This document shows positions 10,395 through 21,169 of a stretch of 41,728 bases of DNA, piece by piece; the stretch's first letter is position 1; each line of letters starts with the position of its first letter. Where the stretch lies: NCBI GenBank assembly GCA_003988855.1, contig QYAI01000200.1, positions 1 through 41,728 on the forward strand, given 5' to 3'. The translations under genes and the position numbers were made by a program. The stretch comes from Arachnopeziza araneosa. Its lineage: Eukaryota; Ascomycota; Leotiomycetes; Helotiales; Arachnopezizaceae. The notes under the pieces were generated by a model. It was not told the origin of the DNA. It did not search any database and saw only the letters and a program-made list of their open reading frames with translations.

Positions 10395-11091
10395 GTGCTG
10401 GGATGGGGAGAATTAAGAAGATAACATGTAGGTTGACGGTAGCAAATCAGTTGCTAGGGTTAGGTCAATGGACGGTGCAGAATAGGAAGTTCGAGGATGA
10501 GGGAAGGAAAGGTTGGTAAAGGAAATCCATCATTAACGGCAACTATCGATAGGACAAGGGCGCGGCGTTTGAATTGTTGCCTACGATATCTTCTGTTGAA
10601 AGTTTTAGGGAATTCTTAAGACGTAGGTTAAGGTACGTGAGTTGGGACACTAACAGGTCGACAACTCTCATTTATTTAGTAAGTACAGCTCGTAGGAATA
10701 TACGTAGGATCAATTATAGGTTCAAGATCAATATAACGAGGACCTTTATGAAAACTACGTGTTGCAGTTAACCTTAACCCGGACCATAACCCTTTATGAT
10801 CTAGATACCTTCCTTGACAATATTCTGTAATTTTTACAGTACTTTTGCTAGAATGAATCACGGGTCGTGACTGCCCTAAAACATGATAGTGCTGTATACC
10901 TAGAAGCATTTTACAGTTTATCTTGCAAAAGTTGCGCTACCTTAGGTTACTACCACTTCGACAACGAAGAATTTAGTGCACGCTTTTCCTCTTTCTCAAG
11001 CTGTACCAAAATAAACTACTTAACATACACAAGGCGCTCGTCATTTGAAGCGAGGACGAGACCTTGGTAGCGCTACTGTATCGTTCTGACT

Positions 11092-11110
11092 TGTGTAGCG
11101 AGGCTACACA
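11092..11110. repeat. Short inverted repeat (hairpin)
   Basis: tgtgtagc, a 3-nt loop, and gctacaca form an exact 8-bp stem. It lies just 3' of a tagcgcta palindrome in the gene-poor zone. It could be a repeat end or chance. Confidence 0.5.
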
Positions 11111-11230
11111 GACCTGCCTGAATCTCAGCGTTTTGCTGCCGCGAATCCTAGACTAAAGATATCGTCTTCTTCTGTAATGTGTCCAAAGAGAGAGAACAGT
11201 ACCGCAGATCAGGTGCACCAGAGTACGCAA

Positions 11231-11300
11231 GAATACATCCAAATGTTCGGTTCAGGTGCGGTGGTCGCTGAATTCAGCATACTCACGTCGCTGTTTTCTG
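11231..11300 (+). repeat. Dispersed repeat copy B
   Basis: Partner of 340-406, sharing the blocks aatacatccaaatgt and ggtggtcgct. This copy keeps a short open frame across it (11177-11452), while copy A is interrupted, so copy B is the less damaged one. Confidence 0.6.
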
Positions 11301-11589
11301 CGACCTCCGCAGTTGGAATCAAGCAGGCTCGCTTAATTCTCCCCTATCCAATAATGGAGGGTTCCAAGGCCACGGATGATCCTCTCCAAAGCTACACTCA
11401 CCTAGATATTGATGCTCTCAAAATCGCGGTCTTAAACATTTTACTTAGTTAACTTATCGCGTTCGTTAAGCTTCTCTAAATCTCGACACAAGGACAGCTA
11501 AAGTTCTACCTCTTAAATATGCTCCAAGTAACTTCGCTTAACATCGTTAACGTCTTATTACGTACGGAGTAAAGAAAAAACACGCTACT

Positions 11590-12118
11590 TGTCACGGTTG
11601 TGACAACCGAATCCGGAATAGGGCGTTGCTCCACTAGCAGAGCGACGCTGTATGGCAAAACAGGCTAGTCAGGTGACCTCGTTTAGTCACGTGTACTGGA
11701 CGCGCTCTGAACACACCCCGCTAGCGTGTTCCGGCGCATACACATAAACACCGTTTGTAGAGTATTTCTTACTTTCTTCTCCCTTTCTCCTTAGCTTAGA
11801 ATAGTCTTGATAGAACCTTCATATTGCTTTCTGTCACGAATAGGAACTACTAGATTCGTGATCACGTGCCTTCGAGGGAGAGCCGTGAGGCTGTACTCAG
11901 GTGCTCAGACAGATTAGCGCGTTCCGACGCGTCTGGGGTAAACAAACAGAACTTCTTGCTCTTCTTTCTTTAGTTTAGAATGGTCTGAATAGAGCCATCA
12001 ACTTGCTTTCCAAGCCTCCGAATTGGTCTCGTGACACTACCTCTAGTGCTACCATATACTCTAAGGGTATTCGTACCCTCTGCGGTTAGTTGTGAAGCCT
12101 ATTACTTGTGCCGTTACA
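11590..12118 (+). mobile_element. LTR-like retroelement segment 1
   Basis: Candidate limits run from tgtcacggttgtgaca (itself an inverted repeat) to ccgttaca, giving TG..CA ends. Inside are polypyrimidine tracts and two diverged copies of a unit starting agcg(t/c)gttccg(g/a)cgc at about 11723 and 11916. The 3' part (taccatata then cgttaca) resembles the end of the segment near 15212. These are LTR-type traits, but no paired LTR, target-site duplication or pol frame was found, so it is a solo or decayed LTR at best. Confidence 0.45.
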
Positions 12119-12252
12119 ATGTAGTCGTTCAGCAATCGAGCAATCCTTATCGAGGCGGTCTCGTTTCCTTGAAATATTGTTGATCTAGGAGTTGGAATCG
12201 ACATAGTACCATAGCTAATATCTTGATTCCGATGTTAGCTGATTCGCTGCAA

Positions 12253-12685
12253 CTATGAGAACATTCGATATGCGCGATCCTTAATTTGGCGAAACATATT
12301 GTTATTGGTCATGAATTTCAAATAACTCTCCGGGCCCCATTTTAGAAGTGATGGGGACGGGTTCCAATAAAAATCGGGAACAACATGAACTGTCAGCCCT
12401 GTAAACATTTTATGAATTTTCTCTTTCGACACATATTTGTGAAGCTTGCCATGAGTATCAACTATAGTAGCATTAGAGAAATCGAGAGCTGTGCTATTAT
12501 TGCTGATTCGAAGGGCCTCAATCGACGTCAGTACTTCTGCACCGAAGGGAAGGGCTTCGATATCTATACCATCGGCTAGTGCATTCTTAATGATGGTCTT
12601 CGTGGGTGGTTGAGCCCGACAGTGGGTTGTGGAAAACTACTAACAATAAACCGGTGGTGTTCGCAAGGAGAATGGAAAATAACAT
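12253..12685 (-). pseudogene. Orphan coding-like frame, probably a broken gene
   Basis: A 127-codon frame with no stop runs on the minus strand from about 12643 to TAG at 12253, but has no usable ATG near its start. Its composition is protein-like (for example ADGIDIEALPFGAEVL and NPSPSLLKWGPESYLKFM). A second frame begins at an ATG at 12685 with a hydrophobic signal-like start, MLFSILLANTTGLLLVVFH, and stops near 12590 while overlapping the first. A single-base frame change would merge them into one secreted-type protein. I do not recognise the family. Alternatively the first frame is an exon entered by splicing at the TAG near 12644. Confidence 0.4.
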
Positions 12686-13016
12686 GTTCGGCAAAGAGTT
12701 AACTGCAAAATTGAAGCGGCGAAAGGAATCCAAGATCGTTTATACTTAGATACTTGGGAAAACGACCATATTATCACTTTAGGGTGTCGGTATTTAGTGT
12801 AATTGTGCCCACCTATCAAGATTCGAGGGACAGCGAGTGCAATATGCGGTTGAATTTGAGAATTGCGGAGATTCACTTTCCGTCCACATCGAAATTCTGG
12901 AAAGAGGGACTTTACGCGGCATAAAATGCAGGAGAAACCTTTTTATTTACTTTAAATCACTCTTCTCTTAGACACAATCCGTGACGTCAACACTTTAATT
13001 TCAGACCCAAAAGTTG
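12686..13016. other. Intergenic, nothing recognised
   Basis: Several short minus-strand frames occur here, including one from an ATG near 12922 of about 43 codons, but none shows conserved motifs or clean splicing to its neighbours. It lies 3' of the secreted protein gene. Confidence 0.4.
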
Positions 13017-14211
13017 TCACAGAAATTCAGCATACCATCTAGTTAAGGGATGCCCAGCTAACGGAGATATCAGTGCGTATGTCTCTGAGACAGGGGTGAT
13101 CAAAGTCGTAAACTGAGTGCGGTTATTTCCAGCATCGCATGTAATTGGCCACTCTCCATTGACATCATTGGCGCTGTGAGAAATTTTGCACAGTATATAG
13201 CTCCTAACATCTCCAGTTGCCAATGCAGTGTGCGAGAGTAGATTTCCTTCCTCGTTGATTACGGTAGGATTCACCACTACGAAATATGGATCGGGGAAAT
13301 CGTACCATGCTTGTCCAGGCGCGCTAACAGCGAGGTGACCAGTCCCAGGCTCGATTTGGAAGACCAATTGGTTCTGCTGCTCGTCGCGATCGTATAAACC
13401 GATGTCGTAATCCTCACGCAAAAATCCCCAAATAGGGTACCTAGGATCGACATACTGTGCTATCACGGCTTTAACTGATCGTCAGAGAAAAATTAGCGTC
13501 AAGCCCTTGAAACAGCATCATATATCAGATTGACTGGGTGAAAAAAAGAGAGCTTATTGGGGTGACTGCTTTGAAGTAGGTTGAGACTGAATTGAAAGCT
13601 GATTTGTTACGAACCTTTAAAAGAGCCTGTTGGAACAGCAACGGTCGTCGATGTTGAGGGAAGATCAAGAGTTGTAGTTACTCTCTTTATTGTTGATATT
13701 GTTCGATATATGACTGAGGTAGAAGTTGAAGCTGTAGCCGTGACCTTCACAGTCGTAGCAGAGTACGACACTTCGGCCAGAAAACATGAACATGCAGAAG
13801 ATATGCTTGCTGTTGGGTTCGCAGTAGCGATGCACTTGGGAACCTCAGCTGTGACACCCCGAGGAACTTTGACTGCAGCAGACACAGCTGTTTTTGCTTT
13901 GACAACAGTGGTTAAACTTGTTTTCGTCTTAGATAATACGGAAGTAATTGTTCTAACAGCCGTTAACTTATGAAATCCAGTCTTTTTAGCCACGAGATCT
14001 ATCAATTCTCTGCTAATAATCTGACTTACTTTACTGGTGTATGCGTACTAACTGTATGAGTAGCAGCGGAAAGCGACAAGTAGGAGGTACAGTAGGGAAT
14101 AGCAGATGCAGAGGTCCCCACCAGGCAGCGTAGGAGGTTGTCCCTGTGGCAATCCACGGACAGCACAGCTATTGGAAATACAGCGCTAAGGATGAAGGCT
14201 GAGAATTTCAT
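13017..14211 (-). CDS. Secreted Thr/Ser-rich protein of unknown function
   Basis: Exons 14211-14030, 13952-13615 and 13474-13017 join in phase to 325 residues. A signal peptide is clear (MKFSAFILSAVFPIAVLS), followed by a Cys-containing segment CHRDNLLRCLVG that resembles the C..DNCLR start of many fungal secreted proteins. A Thr/Ser/Val-rich stretch with ISSACSCF comes next, a likely O-glycosylated linker, and then a C-terminal domain of about 150 residues (WGFLREDYDIGLYDRD.., WPITCDAG..). Intron 1 is 77 nt (GTAAGTC..TTAG), intron 2 is 140 nt (GTTCGT..ATCAG, GCTAAT branch). Probably a wall-associated or extracellular protein. The domain family of the C-terminus is not known to me. A frame-broken remnant sits 12 nt upstream. 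Confidence 0.8.
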
Positions 14212-14223
14212 AGTGACTAAAGG

Positions 14224-14655
14224 TTATAGAGCTGGCTCAAAGCTCTCCACAAGTGTTTGATGATCAGGAGTATGAGCAGAAAAATTGACGTGGCAGTCAG
14301 GCATAATGTACCCCTTGTTGTCTGAGAGCTTTTTCCAGGTGACATTTGCCAAGAACTGAACCCAGACAAAACAATCTCCGCTTTCTTGGCAATTGATTCG
14401 CTGAGGCAATAGTGATAAAAATGGCGTTGTGGCGTCTACATATATGGACGAGCCAAGCAAGCGGAGATTATATCGTAGCGCCACGATCAAACCCCCCAAC
14501 TTATGAGGCTGGTGAATCTGGAACCTGTTTTCTGAACGGCATATGCAAGCTTGTAACGTGACGCTCCGAATGACATTTTGAGAGTCTGAGGTTCCCCACC
14601 ACTGAGCGATATGGAGTTTTGCGACGACTCAACTGTCAAGAGTGTGTTCGCTATC
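14224..14655 (-). pseudogene. Frame-broken remnant of a possible secreted-protein gene
   Basis: Two good minus-strand frames abut. The first runs from a possible acceptor at 14655 (ISLSGGEPQTLKMSFG, YKLAYAVQKTGSRFTSL) and stops at 14487. The second continues (LRYNLRLLGSSIYVDATTPF, WVQFLANVTWKKL, MPDCHVNFSAHTPDH) to the stop at 14224. They meet at a run of six G (plus-strand C at 14492-14497); seven would put them in one frame. No start codon or signal peptide was located upstream. It is either a damaged gene or a sequencing error in the homopolymer. The family is not recognised. Confidence 0.45.
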
Positions 14656-14924
14656 CTAAAATGTGAATATATTATCGGCTTTTATGGATAGATGCTCTAT
14701 TTGAGGCTTAATCACTACGTAACCATCCAGATAGGTGGAGGCATGGCCAGACGGTAATTTTATTAGAATCCGGGCTAGCAAGACTTGCCTTGGATACCCA
14801 ATGGCTAAAAAATCCTTCTTCGATTCACAATCTCTAAATAATTTATTCTTAGCTATTATCTCCTACGGAATTTGCGGTGGACGTACTTATTCTCCCCCAC
14901 TGGGGCTTAGTCATGCCAAGAATT

Positions 14925-15212
14925 TGTGATGGTGCACGAGTGTATTGCACCGCCCTGCTTACTACGAAAGGTATCGAGCATAGAGAAGTGCTTACCATTT
15001 ATCATCAAATTATCCAGCGGCCATCTATATAGGGGACCCATTTAGTTATATATAGTCTTTTCGTCTCTTCCTTTTACTTCTTTCTTCTCTCATATCATTC
15101 TTTTCCTCCAGAGCTAGCCTCTAAGCTGGATTTGTCTTAATACTACTAATATTACCCTCGTACTACCATATACGCTTTGCCGTATCAGGTGATTCGGAGC
15201 TTGACCGTTACA
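14925..15212 (+). mobile_element. LTR-like retroelement segment 2
   Basis: Candidate limits run from tgtgatgg to ccgttaca (TG..CA). It contains tatatag near 15030, a long pyrimidine tract, and a taccatata block shared with the segment ending at 12118. It is followed by ttgagctcaacac, where a primer-binding site would sit, and about 260 nt later by a gag-like fragment. That order (LTR, leader, gag) supports a retroelement 5' end. The 3' part of the element is missing. Confidence 0.45.
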
Positions 15213-15600
15213 TTGAGCTCAACACTACAATGCAGCCGTTTATCAACTCTGTTCACGTAATCCCTTACTTTAATACTTGATCTTTGACAAGTTCTCTAGC
15301 CAACACCAGAAGCATTACTCGTATTGGCACGAGGGGTAGGCTCGTTCTAGCCAGCGCTGTATAGGTAGGTGGCGTTTCTCCTCTGCATATTGAGAGAGGT
15401 CTAGAAACTTGTCGGCGTTCATGACTGACTTGAAAGGCTGGCTGAAGGAGATGGGCTGGCGGAGGGAACCGAGATGGCCAGTAAGAGCACCGCAATCGAC
15501 CAGATTCGAGACCTGATAGCCTCCTTGTAAGACTCCCGTTCAGCTGAAAAAGCCATGCCTCAAATATCCTATTTGTGAATCTTTTCAATCTAGCTTGGTG
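15213..15600 (+). mobile_element. Gag-like leader and fragment with C-to-T-type stops
   Basis: An ATG at 15474 opens a hydrophilic frame (MASKSTAIDQIRDLIASL) that meets TAA at 15528, TGA at 15576 and TAG at 15591. Each stop is one C-to-T change from CAA, CGA and CAG. Reading through the stops gives continuous protein-like sequence, so this looks like the start of a retroelement gag damaged by repeat-induced point mutation. Assignment as gag rests on position behind an LTR-like segment, not on a recognised domain. Confidence 0.4.
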
Positions 15601-15831
15601 ATTGCGGGGTATCAGACGCCCACTTCTTTGCTAGGGAACTTCCGATCTGAATAGTTGCTTAGCTCATAGTGACACCTTGAATCTCCGCCCCGTAAGTCTT
15701 GAACATCCCTCTCGTCATACTATTGCCACGACACAGAACCGAGCCGTCAGCATCCTCCCTATCTTTCGAAACGGCCCATGAGTTCGGTCTCTTCCTACTA
15801 ATTTGCAAGAACGGCCGCATCTTGTCTTCGC

Positions 15832-18130
15832 TCATATCACTAGATGTGATGGGATTAGGATATTGGGGGAGTAGGCGCTGTTAAAAACTCCTATTGCTTT
15901 AGAGTGTGCGTTGGAGTCCCCATCAAGTTTCCAATACTGAAGCTTTCCTGAAACAATGACTTGTGGTATAAGCCAACCCCATTCACTGTCAAACTTCCTT
16001 TTAACTACTCTCTCTAATATCCCACCAAAGTCTTCTTGGCTTACGCTCCAACACGATTCTTCACCTACATAGCTTGCGGATTCGTGATGGAGAAAATCAA
16101 CGAGAACAGGTCGTCTTCCTTCAAACTCAAGAGAAGTTTGATTGAAGGTTTTATGCTCATTTTCCTCCGCATCCTGGCCAGATGGGAAATCTGACTGTAT
16201 ATGATCTATTATCCCTTGACACCATATGAGTTCTTCTACATCATGAAGTTTCAATTCTATGAGAGCCATGAAGAAAAACCACACGAAATGGACCCCAAGA
16301 TCCCAAGTCATAATTGTTTCTTTCAGACCCTCTGCATTGTTGACTGCATCAAAGAAACTATCGGCATACTGTTGTGCAAGATGGTCAAGGTCAACGCTTT
16401 GTTGAATAGCCCACAGCCAACCTTTGAAGTGTAGGCCAACGCTCGAATCTCAGCTCCTGAAAGGCGCAGTGCTGGTTCGGAAAATAGAAGTGACTTCATA
16501 TGAAGATCACTATTAAATGAGCATTTATCTGATGACGCGATGCGCGCTGAAGGAGACGGGGCCCAGGAAATTGTACCCCATTCGCGATCGCTATTTAGAA
16601 GACTGCCCAATTGCGGTAGCAGCTTTCTGTGAAACACAAAAGCTGGGAACTCCACACCATATGATAACTCGTGCCACACACGTAGAAAAGAAAAATCCCC
16701 ATTGATCAGGGCTAAAGTGAAGAGACAAATACTGAAGTCGAATCCGAGCTCATCTACTACATTGGTGTTTAGACGTACGCGGTAGTTGCAAAGATTTGCA
16801 ATTATAGCAAGTCGATCGGGGATTCGGCTGTTTACATATGTCTCGAGGATTATAGAGGCACCAATAACGTTGTTTGCATGGCTGTATGCATCCCAGAGTC
16901 TCCATCCCACAGTCAAGCGCGGTGTCATGGCCTTTGCAGCTGATCTAAGTCGCTCTAGCAACACGTCGCCTCCTTTTATACTACCTATTATAGCCGATTC
17001 AAGAGCGATATAAACCATTTCTAAGCCATCGAGTCCTTTCATATCCAAAATATTCGGAGTTATTTCATCCGCAACAGTGTTTAGAGGACTGTTGACTATA
17101 ACTGCTGGGTTGTAACGAAGCATAAGGTCATATTATTCCCAGACAGTATCGTCTCTTGAAGAATCCAGGCACGGCTCAGCCATTTATCTGTCGCTAAGAG
17201 TTCTAATACCAAGGCAACATTGTTCAGTTCCTCTTCTGTAACTGGTTCTTGATTCTCACAAAAGGTATCGAGTCTCTGGCCATAGCCCTTTTTCTCACCA
17301 GGACGATTACGCCGTCCAATTGCTTGAACCATAAAATCGAATTGAGCTTGGGTCTCCATTCTGACTTCAAGAAGACCGAGAGGGTAGTGAGAACGCAAGT
17401 ACACCAAATCCATAGATTGCACTCCAAGTTCCTTATCTTCCCGATCGTCCTGCTCTATACACTCTTGGTCCACCCAAATAAAACTGACACCTTTGGAAGC
17501 CGCGAACTGAATTGCGCGTCTTACTACATCCTTTGGAGCTCGTCCAGCTCTTATTCCCTTAGCCGTGGATATTTTATACGGCTCATTATTGGTCTCCGAG
17601 GTGTTGCTCTGTTATTGCCAGCAGTAGGAAACAGCTACATAATGGCGACAATTTTGTAGTTGACCATATTCTGTTAGATGCAGCTTGTCGTACCCAATAT
17701 TGGCCGAGAATGGTTGCCAGTGCTTGCAGGAACAGGACGCAGCTTCTCCTACAGTAGCAGGTTCTGAGTCAACGGACATTATAGGTGCCGTAGTGAGAAA
17801 TCGAAGGTTGTTGGCCCACGCTCGCATGCTCTCTTGTGAGACGGTATGTTTTGCAATCTCAATGATGCCGTGGGTGAACTTGCCTGGGTTATTGTCATAT
17901 ATCTCTCCAAATGTCTGATAGATATCATTTTTCATCTTTGCTTTATGACTAGCGCGTGAACTGACTGCATGGAACACAGGAAAAGGAGGCCTCCCCATAT
18001 CTCTTAAGCTTAGTGCCTCAAGTCGATACGTCGACTCTAAAGCTTTTTCATAGGTGACATAAGAGGTCGCTCCAGGCTTCTTGTCCGCCGGTGTCTCTTG
18101 CTGCAGAAGGGTGTTGGAATTTTGAGCCAT
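15832..18130 (-). pseudogene. HET-domain protein pseudogene 1
   Basis: HET-domain proteins act in heterokaryon incompatibility and related immune-type cell death. The reading runs from ATG at 18130 through the HET core: YVAVSYCW, then FIWVDQECIEQDD, then SRAWILQE. It continues to a C-terminal region with KTFNQT, RRPVLVDF, and LQYWKLDGD, ending at 15832; about 765 codons in all. Three lesions break it: TAA at 17612-17614 directly after SYCWQ (one C-to-T change from CAA); a one-base loss near 17121-17127, where the frame shifts at the join of NNMTL and MLRYNP; and another near 16426-16430, before GWLWAIQQSVDLDHL. No intron explains any of them. The remaining sequence is well preserved, so inactivation looks recent. 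Confidence 0.85.
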
Positions 18131-19142
18131 ATTACGGAAATCCAGAGTGACGAGCTCATAAAATAAAATATATCTTAGTCAGTTCCGCCTATTTTAGAGA
18201 CATTTGCCAGTGTTGTTTCTTGCCCTCCTAAGTGGATGTAAATTTGGAACTAGACCTGGTCTGTGTCTAGTAGATGCTGGGCGAGTGGCAGTGAAGAGAG
18301 CAAGGAGGGAGAGTCAGGAGAGTTCGCTTTGGGCTTACTCGTAGCGGCTAAGAAGCGGCTGCTACCCATGTTCGACGATCAAAAGTGAACGAATATGAGA
18401 AAAATTCCAGAAAGAGTTTCTATTCGCAAATTCAATAGAGCTAGTAACGATGTACTGAATTCTCGAAATCAAAGTAAGGAAGTAGCAAAACCACTGCGCT
18501 CGTGACGATGAAGTTAGCAACAGCGAGGAGCAACTCGTGACTCTTCTAAGCTTGTCTCGTGATCACGTTAAGTTCACTTGGGCATGCACAACTGGACCTC
18601 ATCGACGGTCGGAATCTCCGTGCAGAGGGGCAGCGACAGATCCTGGAAGCCGTTTCCCTTGGTTGCGATTCTTCCGGCACGGGGTCACAAATTCTACAGG
18701 GCGAGATAATAAATTAAAGTTTATCCAGCGGAGGTGGATGGGCTGAGTTGAGCCTGTTCTACCTGCATCTTATACAGAACGATTTTTTCAAATGCCTTGA
18801 TTTGCGGGACCGTTTTCCGAGGAATCTTCCAGCCAGCTTCAGCTCTGATCACCGGCTTCGTCTGAAAGACGGCGATATACCGAGCAAGAATCCAAGCTTC
18901 AAAAGAAAGAAAATGTCTCCGAGGTTTCAACTCGTCATTCAAGAGGACCGAGGAGAAGACTCGGGGGATATCGAAGAGGAGGTTGCAAAAACTGACTGCA
19001 AGAAGAAACGACGTCAAGTTTCTGCTATCTACATCACTCATATTACCACTCTCATACTCAAACAAACACATCAACAAGCAGTCACTCATCCTACACTCCG
19101 AAGATGGATATCCCTCGACCCCTTGGACCCCCACCTTGCACC
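18131..19142. other. Intergenic region between HET pseudogene 1 and the GPI-protein gene
   Basis: It should hold the promoter of the HET pseudogene and the 3' end of the neighbouring gene. Open frames exist on both strands at about 18721-19383, but they overlap one another and the 3' exon of the secreted protein and lack motifs, so I do not call them. Nothing else was seen. Confidence 0.45.
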
Positions 19143-20208
19143 TTACACAAGTAGCCAAATGCCTGCTCCCCCAATCGCAGACCACACAACCCAAGAACCC
19201 ACCTTGCCCAACGCATCAGCAAGAGTGTTTCCCCCAGAAGACGACGGTTTGGCGGTGGCTGAGCTGGTAGAGCTGGACGTTCCATTCTTAGTTGAGTTCG
19301 CTGGCGTGGTAGTCGTAGCAGTAGCGTTGGCTGGGAAGAGAGCCACGCCATTATTCGGATACGCAGAGCACGTGGCATTCTGATCGAGCGGACAGTTGGG
19401 TGCAATGCAGCATGATTGCAGTTCTGGGGCTCCGCTAGCGATGCCGGGTTCACTGAATGGCGCCGAGCAGCGTGTGTTGAACTTTTGGAGATAGGTCCCG
19501 AAGAGATCCGCGTCGGCTTTGGAGAAGCCGAGGGAGAGGGCGGAGGTTTGACATTGGTCGATGAAGAAGCCCATCTGATTGATATCGAGGTCCATAAACC
19601 TGAGTAGAGTTAGAATGGAATGGTTTGTTTTCGTAGAGAAAGTGAGAGAGACTGACCTGTGTACGTCGTACATGCTCGGTCGGCCAAGATAGGCGGGAAA
19701 ATCAGGAACGCCTTGCTTGGAGCAGCCGAGCATGGTACCAAAGTATTGGTAGATGTGAGTCAGGAGATTGCTAAACTTGGCGTTAGTATGGACAGAGCAT
19801 ATTCAGACTAGAGACCCACAACTGAGCAGAGGTCGTGTTTCCGTTTGAAGACAAATTTGACGCCAATGCAGTGGCTCCACCGTTATCAAGGAACAATTTC
19901 GATACCCCAACATCTCCTCCTTCATTTGAGGAATCGAGAGCGCCGGTAAAGAAAGGGAGGAGGTTGACTTGTGCACCATTAAAGACTGCGGGAGATGCGA
20001 TACCGTGCACCGCAATGCCAACGTTCGGTGTGGTGTAATTGCCCAGAACAACAGTGTTGATAAGGAGGGTAATAAGGAGCTGTTGACCAGCGGCCGTATT
20101 GTTCGAGAGGATCGTGCCGGCATAGTAGTCGCAAATGGGCGTAGAAGCTGGTCGTTGTGCGAGCGCTACACCCACGAGGGCGAGGTTTCGAAGAGCTCGG
20201 TATGCCAT
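19143..20208 (-). CDS. Secreted, probably GPI-anchored fungal protein
   Basis: Exons 20208-19820, 19770-19657 and 19599-19143 give 319 residues in phase. It starts with a signal peptide (MAYRALRNLALVGVALAQ) and a domain opening PICDYYAGTIL, with NTVVLGNYTTPNVGI, MYDVHRFMDLD, and spaced Cys (CCIAPNCPLDQNATC). A Ser/Thr-rich, Asn-glycosylation-rich linker follows (NATATTTTPANSTKNGTS), and the protein ends in a hydrophobic tail (WVVWSAIGGAGIWLLV), as expected for a GPI signal. This architecture is widespread in Pezizomycotina proteins of unknown role at the cell surface. Both introns are short (49 and 57 nt) with good branch sites; intron 1 uses GTGGGT and TACTAAC. Confidence 0.85.
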
Positions 20209-21169
20209 CTTGAGGAATGAATGTGTTAAGCAGACCCAAAATTAATCGATAAATCAGTACAAGCGCTTTCCAACGACAGATTAAGGAGAGAAGGCCTCGG
20301 TGAACAAGATCAAAGTTGGAGTTCGACATGAGATGGCATGGCAAAGCTGCATTCTTATTTAATCCCAGGTGGGTCGAATCTCTCTCCAGCATGCAGCCGT
20401 CGTCTAGCACGGCGGAAGAAGCCATTTCAAATACAGAACGCTGATTGCTCGACTGTCTTGACCTTCTTTTTTCAAATCAGCTTGGCCAAGTCAGTAAGAA
20501 ATTCCGAGGTGCATGGTGGGGAAGTTTCAAAAGAATCGAGTGGCTGCAACCAAGGGTCAACCAATGGCCTGGGACCACTCCAGCCAAGACAAGTCGCTGA
20601 GTAAGATTCAGCCCAGAGATGGAATTCTAGGAACTCGGGCGACCATAATCGTTGTTTCTCGGTTACATCATCAAGGGGCAGTGGAAATGGGCATGTACCA
20701 ATCATTCCATTGGCCAATTCCAAATTGTGTGCAGGCGGATGTGCTGACTATTCGATGCTCGCTGGCACCTTGGTCTGCCCTTCGGGTCAAACCGATCGGT
20801 AAAGCCGCCACATGCAGGTATCGTATAAGCAGCGCACCCTGGATCCCCGGTTAGATATTTTGAGAGCCAAGTTGCATTTCAAGCCGACCAATCGTATCCG
20901 CGGCTGTGCCACAGCGTGTCAACAACGCTAAGCCTAGCCAAGTACCAAACCACGACGTGCATGAACCGAATTTGAGATGGAGAGTTAATAGATACAGTAC
21001 CAGACGCTCGGCCATGCGTATTGATGACGGTCCATTCCAAATATGCTTTGAGTTTCTTGAGAGCTGAGCCAGATACAGTATAGAAAAAAGGAGCACGGGA
21101 AGATCGGTTTGGACTTTTAAACCAGCAAGAATCCAGATCGAGCTCGAGAAGAATTGACCATCAGTCATA
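20209..21169. other. Shared upstream region of two divergent genes
   Basis: It separates the start codons of the GPI-protein gene (-) and the Zn2Cys6 regulator (+), so both promoters should be here. A 152-codon minus-strand frame (20851-21309) runs into the regulator's first exon and lacks motifs; I treat it as chance. Confidence 0.5.

Larger units (their letters stand above)
10395..11589. other. Gene-poor degraded repeat DNA
   Basis: No convincing coding frame. A short open frame at 11177-11452 overlaps the dispersed repeat copy B and is probably a transposon scrap. There is a perfect hairpin (11092-11110). Base use and lack of conserved motifs suggest old mobile-element sequence. Confidence 0.5.

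Noticed and set aside
17474..17650. An intron removing the TAA in HET pseudogene 1
   Set aside because: Conserved HET sequence continues in the same frame on both sides of the stop, so there is nothing to splice out.
18721..19383. Overlapping open frames on both strands 3' of the GPI-protein gene
   Set aside because: They overlap each other and the real 3' exon, lack motifs or clean splice partners, and read like UTR and intergenic sequence.
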